Source: Bondarzewia mesenterica
Taxonomy: Eukaryota; Basidiomycota; Agaricomycetes; Russulales; Bondarzewiaceae
Assembly (NCBI GenBank): GCA_004802705.1
Contig: SGPL01000012.1
Location: 62,001-126,000 of the forward strand
DNA: 64,000 nt
Direction of reading: 5' to 3'
The translations under genes and the position numbers were made by a program. Positions 56,556 to 64,000 of this stretch are shown piece by piece; position 1 is the stretch's first letter, and every line of letters starts with the position of its first letter. The notes beneath the pieces were generated by a model, which ran no database searches, had not been told where the DNA came from, and was given only the letters and a program-made list of their open reading frames with translations.

Positions 56556-57715
56556 ATGAGTGTCTTGAGGCCGTTTCACGCGACTGACATGTTCAAGTTC
56601 AACAACGTGTACGTCCGCGCGCCCACACCCCCATTTTTTGCCTGACGTTGTCGAGTGATTCACCTGTTTTTTTTCTTTCTTTTCGCCTCGCAGTAACTTG
56701 GACATATGGACCGAGACCGTACGTCCCCCTTTCCACAGTCTTCCGACCGTTCCCAAAATCTGAGGTTTTTTGTTTCCTCTTTCTTTCTTTCTTTCTTTAT
56801 TTTATTGGCTGGCGGTGGGGCAGTATGGTATTGGGTTTTACCTGAGCTACCTCTCGCGCTGGCCCGACTTGTGCTGCGTGCAGGCCGCCCCGAGCGGTCG
56901 TGTCATGGGTTACGGTGCGTCCCCCCGCTCCCCCGCGTGTTGTCCGTCCATCTGCTTTTCACTTATTGACTGACCCACCTTCGAATCCGCCATCACCCAC
57001 TCGACACCGGTATCATGATCGCGATGACCGTACAACGACATTACCGCCACCGCCACCACCACCATCACGAATATGTCTGACTGACCCACAAACTTGCCGT
57101 CCAATCTCGATCGGCTTTCCCCCCACACACACGCAAAACCAAATCACCCCCATCCCCCACCCCTCAACGCACATACACACGCACAGTCATCGGCAAAGCC
57201 GAAGGCGCACAAGCCGAGTTCCACGGACACGTCACCGCGCTCACCGTCGCGCCCGAATACCGCCGTCTCTCCCTCGGCCGCCGCATGATGCGCCTGCTCG
57301 AACAAGTCTCGGACGAGACCTACGGCGGGTACTTCGTCGACCTCTACGTGCGCTGCCAGAACCGCCTCGCCATCGGCATGTACGAAGGATTCGGGTACAG
57401 CGTGTATAGGCGCGTGAGGGAGTATTATGGGAGCTTGGGGTTGGGCTTGAAGGGGAAGGACGAGGAGGACGCGTTTGGTGAGTTTTTTCTTTCGTTCTCG
57501 TTCTCGTTCTCGTTCTCGTTCTCGTTCTCGTTCTCGTTCTTGTTCTTGTTCTTGTTTTTGTTCTTGTGCTGTTTCCGCTGGTGTGACTGAACAGTATTGA
57601 TCCTTCGTTTTGCACTTTCGCAGACATGCGAAAACCGCTCTCGCGCGACTCGCAACGGCGCTCCGTCCGACCGAACGGACGCGACATGATCGTCAGCGCG
57701 CACGACGTCTCATAA
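56556..57715 (+). CDS. NAA20: NatB catalytic subunit, N-alpha-acetyltransferase 20
   Basis: Five exons (56556-56608, 56694-56718, 56824-56914, 57187-57477, 57624-57715) encode 183 residues. The start SVLRPFHATDMFKFNNVNLD and IWTETYGIGFYLSYLSRWPD are diagnostic of Naa20/Nat3. The acetyl-CoA binding motif is YRRLSLGRRMM (R-x-x-x-G-x-R type), preceded by VTALTVAPE. The ending YVRCQNRLAIGMYEGFGYSV and YRRVREYYG completes the GNAT fold. Family knowledge: with Naa25 it acetylates nascent proteins starting Met-Asp, Met-Glu, Met-Asn or Met-Gln at the ribosome. Exon 2 is only 25 nt. Intron 3 is 272 nt, long for this genome, and intron 4 carries a hexanucleotide microsatellite. The C-terminal tail is Arg-rich. 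Confidence 0.94.
57495..57566. repeat. (TTCTCG)n microsatellite in a NAA20 intron
   Basis: Seven perfect TTCTCG units at 57495-57536 decay into TTCTTG and TTTTTG units up to about 57566. The array is wholly inside intron 4 of NAA20. C-to-T changes at the fifth position create the degenerate half. Confidence 0.9.
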
Positions 57716-59077
57716 CACGCGTTCCTCCGACCCTCGCCCTTCATGCACCCATTTCTTCTATAAATTCAACGTCCTCGAGATAAATCTTGGACGGAAACTC
57801 TGGGGCCTATCGCACGTTTTCACCTTTCTTTCGATACATCTATCCGTCACGCATATACGCGCACAGTCCCATCTATATGTCTCTCTCGCAGTCCAGTCCC
57901 AGAAATCTACACACTTCACTCCTGCTATCACTCTTTCCTTTTTCCTTTTTTTTCTTTCCGAGTGAACATCTATCATCCAGTGCTTATTTGCATCGATTCG
58001 TGATCGACGTCCCCTCGACGACTCATTCGACAGAGACAGATGCTATCGATATGCAGAGGTGAACCAGTCGTGTATCGGACCAAGCACGCTCAAGCTTCGT
58101 TGTTCTCACTCGCGACGTACGAGCGAACATTCCTCGCTACGCACGCGCGCTGCACCCTAAGCTGAAGCCTCGTCCATATCAAGATGTGCATAGAACTCTT
58201 GACCGGGACCTCTCAAACCTATCAGCAAAACTGGAGAGCTACAGACTGCTCTGTAGCGTCTAAGCGTCGGCTACGGTTTCCTGAAGAAGTCTTCACAAGC
58301 TCTCCGGAGGAAAATCGTTTAGAAACACTCGACGGTCGACCGCCGTGATCAAGGCACGCGCATCCAACAACACATACTGTACGCGCGCGTCAAATGCATT
58401 TTATTTCAATCTGATCTCCAGAGCCCCGGTCGACGAAGGGAAGCGCAGGGAGCGCAGATCGCGCTCGAGGCTCGTCGCGGTCTAGCGCGCGAGGTACGGT
58501 ACGACACATCCAATCGTCCCGCGTATCTTGACGCGCGCGAGAAGGCTCTTCTCTTCGCATCTCTGTACCAAAACAAAACAAAAATTCTGAAAAAGGCAGC
58601 ACAAAGTCCGCCTCGCCTGGTCCTGGTCAGACGGGCGCCCGTCGGCGTTGGTGCGCTCGGATCAGTCGAGGCAAAGAGTCGAGGCATGCTGCCGTGCATG
58701 GCAAGTGAGTAGGTTCGTTGATCTTCTTCCATTGCGGCGATTGGTTCCTCGAGCCCGAACCTGAGCCTGGCCCCTCCAACTTGTTCGAGGGCCTACAGGG
58801 GCCTACTTATCATGCATACACGATAGTCATTGGTCGGATCAATACATACTGAATACGCTCTCATCGTCTGGCAACAGCTCGGACGCCCGCAAAAAATAGG
58901 TCTAGATCACTATGTACATATGTACATGCATAGCCTGCGAGCTAGACGCGCAGCCATTAAACCGGATAAGCATGCCGTAGGAAGCGAGCACCGAGTGCAC
59001 CTGTGCGAAAATAAAAATTCAAGACAATCAAGACAACCTACTGATAAGCACGTGGTCGTTCAGTCAAAGGCGTTGCA
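57716..59077. other. Intergenic region between NAA20 and the IML1 stop codon
   Basis: 1.4 kb between convergent genes. An Arg-rich ATG frame on the minus strand (58732-58406) has no domain and a composition expected from GC-rich DNA, so I do not call it. No RNA gene is recognised. Confidence 0.5.
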
Positions 59078-62000
59078 TCAAATCGACAGCGCCGGTGGCT
59101 CCTCCGGCGCATGACCCAGCAACGCCAATTCTTCGTCATAGAACTTATCCAACTCCTTCTTGTCCGCACAGAATTGCTGCAGCCGAATCCTCAACTCTTC
59201 TGCCGCGGCCGCCGGTCTGACCTCCTTGCCCTTCCCCACCGGACTTCCCGCACCGACACGTCCGGGACCCATGAGCCTGTTCGTGAGGAACAAGAACCCC
59301 TGCGCACCCCCGACGACCTGCACGAACGCGACGCCGGAGCGATGCACGAATTGCGAGTACGTGAACGGCGCGCGCCGATACGAGTACACGGGGTCGACGT
59401 CCTTCGGGTACAGCTCCTCCGCCTCGATGTCGAGCACGAATCCGAACTTGCGCAGCAACGCGTACTCGAAGTACCGCGCAACCTGCGTGCCCTCCGGCAC
59501 GCGCTTGGCCAGGTCGAGCACAATCGGCGGGGGGATGGCCAAACGCACTGGAAAGCACGACTGGAAGGGATTCGTCGACGCGATGTCGCTGATCTGTGTC
59601 ACGTAGGCTTCGACGAGCTTGAGGCCATACCGCTCGATCTTGTGAGTCCACTGGCGGATGAGATCTTCGATGCATCGAGCGGTTGTGCCAATCCAGTGAA
59701 GTTCGAAATGGAAGACTGTGGCAGGGTTATGGATGATGTCGTGGTGGAGGATAACCGACTCGGCCTGGTCACTTTTCTGCGGGTACGCTGTAAAGAGGCT
59801 CGCCTACACAGGGATGATCAAATAAATCTCACTTTGCTAGGGTCGATATCAATGACTTGTCTTTGACTAAGGATCAGTCGTTTCTTCATTTTCTTAACAA
59901 CAGCTTTCGGCAGGTTGGAGGGATAATGGCCTGAACGTATATCGTCTGGCTGGGATACCAGTCGAGAAGACCGGAACCAACCCCTCGGGGTCGAAGCGAC
60001 AACATATTCCCCCTTCAGCTGGTAAAAGTAATGTCTATACAGAGAAGTCAAAACCAATCAAATCGCACTTCTGACAAAAGCTTACCCGTCTAAGAAGCCA
60101 TGCTTCCCTCTGCAATGCTCGAACAGCCCCTGCTCCTGCAACTTGGTCCCCCACTCCGCTCCCTGTTCCCTACTCGACACGTCCCTGAATTCTCTCACCA
60201 GCCAGTTGACAAATTCCGAGCCGATGAAGGAGTCGGGGTATCTCTGCCTATGCCATCGATGTTCTTTGAGCTGAAGACCATCTTCCTCGCGCATAGCTTT
60301 CGCAATGGCTGCAAGCGACATGTCCGCGATATCCCGCTCGCTCTTCATCTTCTTTTTCAATGGGCCTGACGAGTGTATCTCGTCGAGCCGCGCCATCAGA
60401 TGTTCGTCTAACACACTCGCACTGGGCCCCAGATCCGTTGGGAGAATTTGGATGGGTGGTAATGGCGTGCCGCGTTCGTCAGGAGGCTGCCAACGGTTAC
60501 GAGAGAATAGCTCCGCCAGTTTCTCTATCCCAAGAATACGGGTTTCCTCTTCATTAAGCCCTTCACCTGTTAGACCTGTGTTCATGGATGCTGATTCCGC
60601 GGTCGGAATCACGACGAAGCGCGTCCGCCAGTATCGCAAAGACTCATTAAATTGATGCTCATATCCCGCGACGAGCATGTCCAACCTGGAATTGTATCCG
60701 ATAAAATCTAGCTCGGAAGCTGTGGATATACGTCACCCACCTATTCCATCCATAATTCTCCAATCCACGCGACGTAAATGATGTGACGAGCTCAGTGTAT
60801 CCGACGCCCATCTTCGGCCAAATTAAGCATTTGTACTCAAATGGGTGACTTGATGGCATCCGACGCACGTAGCGCCTGACCTGTATGGCTTCTCCGTTGT
60901 ACGAGATGCGATGGATTTCGTTGCTCATGCTGAGGTACACGGGATCCGCTTGCGATTTCATTGCCTCGGCCGCACCACCCGGTTTAGGCATCATATCGTC
61001 GTCCGACACGTACGATTTTGTCCTGCGGAGCGGACGCGGCTGGGGATCAGGGGCATTGGAAGGACGGAGGACAAATTGGAAACCCTGAGCCAGCCTGAGG
61101 GCTACCATACCACGCATAACGACGAATGCCCATGCACGACGGACCTCCTCGGGATTGTTACTCTGGACATTCGGTGGCCTGACTAGGAACGAACGAGCGG
61201 ATAAATCGACCACGAAGTCGTATGAGAACACGTCATATGAAGTTTCTAGCTCGGACATCATCGGGAATTGTTCGGTTGTGAGTGGAAGACAGACAGGTGT
61301 AATCATGAACTTCCACTTGATCTCGTGCTTGTAGAGCGGCGTCGGGAACATGTGCTGCCATCGACGGGCTAGCGACGCTTGGCTGTAAGAGACGGATACC
61401 TGTGGGCTCGATGGGTTCGGTCGCAGAGCTGGGGAGGAAGACGAGCTATAAGGATAGGAGACAGTACTCAGAGTCCCGCTCCTGCGCTTCTCAAATATGG
61501 AATCATCGCGAGGGGGTGTATTGACTGGGGACTGGGAATACCGCGGAAGAGAACCATGAAGTGGTGATCCCCGGTGTGGTGATCCCTTGTGCGTAATGGT
61601 CGTGCCTTCCTCATGTGCCTTCAATCGATTGACGAGGGCTTCATGATCGCCACGGGCTGAGGCGAGCGAGACAAAGATCGCGCGGTTATATCTGTGACCG
61701 TCAAGGAGGAGGAACGGGGCCCGTATATGGGCCTGGATGATGCGACGGGGGTAGACTCACCGGACGCTAACACAGGCGACGTCTCGGGTTGGCTAGGACC
61801 ACTCCTGAAAGGATTGAACAACCATGTCGGGGTGAGTTTCGACGCCAACAGCGATCGTGAACCAGATGCTCCTCTGGAACGGCGATCCACAGCTGCAGTA
61901 GTCGACGTGGATGCTGCGGAGCGACTGGAGCGTACGGACCGCACAGAAGACTGGGACGGTGAGGTGCTCAATCCGCGTGCGGACAAAGCTTGTAGCCGTT

Positions 62001-64000
62001 CATGTGAGGCGAGTAACACTGGCAATTCAAGATCGATATGCAGAGGGCTCTCCTCTATTGGCGGGAAATTTGACGATGCAGTCGAGGTCCTGTGAGCAGT
62101 CGCCGGACGCTTATCACTGGATGGCCTCCACGGCGAAGCCATGACCGTTCCGCTGCCGGAAGAAGCGTTGGATGTGCGGCTAATAATTGATAGCCTTGGT
62201 TCTCGGGGCTCCTTCTTGAGGGCGAATACATCCATGTCGAATTTGTCCGCGGCGATTTTAGCTGATGAGTAATCCTCGGCATTATTTTCGTGGACCGGGC
62301 TGAGGAGCGATTCAAACTGCTCGGGCAACAAAGGAACTTCAATGCTAGATAAGATATCGTGATCAAGAAGACCGAGCATCTGGATCTCATGCATTTTGGC
62401 TCGAGCAACAAATCTGTCAATAATTGTCAATAGGAGGTGAAAACAAGAAAAAAAAAGTTATCTTGCCTGTCTTGCCGTAGGGGAAGGTCCTTCTGCATGT
62501 CCCAGAAACTAATGGTGATCCAAAATGGCTCCCACCAGAATGTTATTTTCTCTCGATTGAAACAGTCACTTGGACCGTCATCTCCACCCCACAAAGGATC
62601 CATCGCACGGGATCCGTACCGTTTTGTCTTTTCATGCCTGAAGACCTCCGGCTCAACACCCTGAAATGAGAAAATAGGACTTCGGTGAAGAGGAGGTTTA
62701 GCCAAGGAGACAAGATCGACACAGAAGCCTTGATCGAGCATTCGCGTCGTCGTGAGCCGTAAGAGATATTTCGAGACACGATAGTAACCTGTTCCTGGGG
62801 TGATGACGATAGTAGAGGAACCAGTCAGAGATAGCGAGCGGTCAATGTAATGGGTCTCAGTTGGATTGAGTCCCATGTTGAGGGCCTCCAGGAAAGGACC
62901 ATCATGCGCAAACGAAAGCCGACCGACTAGGCGAGCTTCTTCCGGTGACTTGGACATGGAGGCCGGCGATGCGAGCGACGCATTGTGGTAATGGTGCGTG
63001 AGGAGGATGTCACGCTGGAAATCCCAGAACGAGTCCTTCAGGCTGACGAGCGTAGACTGCCAGTCATATATGACCTCCAAATCCGTGATGACCTTGTAGA
63101 AGTCTTTGTACCAGCGATGATCCTCGTCTTGCCTTAGGGGTCCCTCGGCGTATTCTAATTCCGACGAATCGTAGAAAACGCGGGATATAAGCACGATTGT
63201 CACTGTATGGTTCGCTCCTGCATCTCTCCATCTGGAAAAGAGTTCAGGTAGGAAGGAATGGACGATCTTCTCATTGTACCGCTCGCCGTCGCCCGCAAAT
63301 TCCCAGAGCTCCCGACAGACTTGAATGAAGATTGTCACCTTCGCCGAGAGTGAGCGGTAGATGGCCTTCGTCGTGGAAGTTACATATGCGCTAGACACCT
63401 GCGAAAGCAATGTTCAACTATCTTCACTGGAGGCCGCGACACCAGTAAGGGTCATGTGGACTATGAATATAAGATTTTAAACAACGTTGCTGCTGCAGGA
63501 TACCTCAAAAAGTCAGATGTCAAAGACACTTTTTGACAGAGGTCAGAAGCACCATACACGACATTTCAGGGAGCCACACTCGTCCATGAAGATACAATAC
63601 TGGTCGCATGCGATAGATGAGATGTCGCGGACACTCACCTTTTCGCCTTTCACATAGATAGCATCCACCTTGGCAACAACAGAGCCAATGAAAGATATTT
63701 CTTGATCAACGTGCACGCATTGTCCGACCAACTGCTCTGAAAGCCTCCACATATCATTGCGTCCGAGGTAAAGGTCTTGGAACACGAACTCTGCATGGTC
63801 AGCTTGACACTTTGTCTTGTCAACCTGCTTGAAATCATGAGGCAACCATACATACACCGACGTACTGATATGACATTACTTTGGTCACGGTGACCTCGCC
63901 GTTATTTCGTATACCGAAGGCTTCAGCGACGGGTTTAGGGAGAGAGATCTGCGTTCGGGGAAGAGAAACGTGATCATTTCAGTGTGTCGCCAAGCCGTTG
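59078..64000 (-). CDS. IML1: IML1 (DEPDC5), GATOR1/SEACIT subunit; 5' end beyond the window
   Basis: Multi-exon gene entering from the right edge and ending at 59078. The first visible exon reads ISLPKPVAEAFGIRNNGEVT, the N-terminal domain of Iml1. The next gives ADHAEFVFQDLYLGRNDMWR and VAKVDAIYVKGEKV. The central domain follows (RSLSAKVTIFIQVCRELWEF, FLPELFSRWRDAGANHTVTI, VISRVFYD-like LISRVFYDSSELE, RVSKYLLRLTTTRMLDQGF). A Ser-rich linker at about 62300-61450 leads to SLARRWQHMFPTPLYKHEIK and LDMLVAGYEHQFNESLRYWR. The DEP domain is at about 60280-60010 (DSFIGSEFVNWLVREFRDVS, LFEHCRGKHGFLDGHYFY). The C-terminal domain ends with LLGHAPEEPPALSI. Family knowledge: Iml1 carries the GAP activity toward Gtr1/RagA and restrains TORC1 on low amino acids. 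The region 63640-63410 may hold an extra short exon that I could not settle. Confidence 0.95.

Noticed and set aside
59111..59866. A 251-codon plus-strand open frame
   Set aside because: It lies antisense to conserved IML1 exons. Its Arg/Leu-rich translation is the mirror of GC-rich codons, with no domain of its own.
1..64000. tRNA or rRNA genes
   Set aside because: I scanned for T-loop-like GGTTCGAATCC patterns and their complements. The few partial hits (for example near 671, 26813 and 53318) have no matching acceptor stem or D-arm. A tRNAscan-SE run would settle this.
1..64000. CRISPR arrays, operons or prokaryotic signals
   Set aside because: The window is intron-rich eukaryotic nuclear DNA. 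The direct repeats found are too few and irregular for a CRISPR array.

Overview
This window is nuclear DNA of a filamentous basidiomycete, most likely an agaricomycete. The genes are single copy, on both strands, and cut by many short GT-AG introns of about 45-70 nt, with some very small exons (21-43 nt). The products are typical fungal housekeeping and regulatory proteins. An F-box protein of the agaricomycete type (F-box followed by an 'NPALDALWRVLPS' segment) is cut by the left edge. There are no prokaryotic features, no CRISPR array, no recognisable tRNA or rRNA, and no intact transposon. Layout, left to right: partial F-box gene (minus, 1-412); UPF1 RNA helicase (minus); HYPK-like UBA protein (plus); mitochondrial ribosomal protein MRP51 (minus); a gene-poor stretch (7.0-11.3 kb) with small repeats and a possible decayed gene; a nucleotide-sugar transporter and MDM12 (both plus); ELP3 (minus); YND1-type apyrase (plus); a possible small coiled-coil gene; a Tudor/PWWP-like protein (minus); a secreted Ser-rich GPI-anchored-type protein (minus); a Zn2Cys6 transcription factor (minus); a 6.3 kb gene desert; CDC4-type F-box/WD40 protein (plus); PPIL1 cyclophilin (minus) head to head with D-aminoacyl-tRNA deacylase DTD1 (plus); PGS1 (minus) head to head with an Asi-like membrane RING protein (plus); a gap with a hairpin; an AT-hook coiled-coil protein (plus); a Pho80/Pcl-type cyclin (plus); the NatB catalytic subunit NAA20 (plus); and IML1/DEPDC5 (minus), which runs off the right edge. 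Functionally the genes cover mRNA surveillance (UPF1), co-translational N-terminal acetylation (HYPK, NAA20), translation fidelity and tRNA modification (DTD1, ELP3), mitochondrial biogenesis and lipids (MRP51, MDM12, PGS1), Golgi glycosylation (transporter plus apyrase), ubiquitin-dependent turnover (F-box, CDC4, Asi-like RING), cell-cycle or phosphate control (cyclin) and TORC1 nutrient signalling (IML1). They look like an ordinary euchromatic mix rather than one gene cluster. Three divergent pairs share intergenic promoters of only 180-199 bp. Between 41563 and 44872 there are about four dozen N bases, nearly all single, so gene models there are less secure. I found no clear new multi-gene system. 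The observations most worth following up are an SQ/TQ-rich C-terminal tail on UPF1, an in-frame stop-free first intron in CDC4, a basidiomycete double-Tudor-like protein, and two or three possible short genes that I could not identify.
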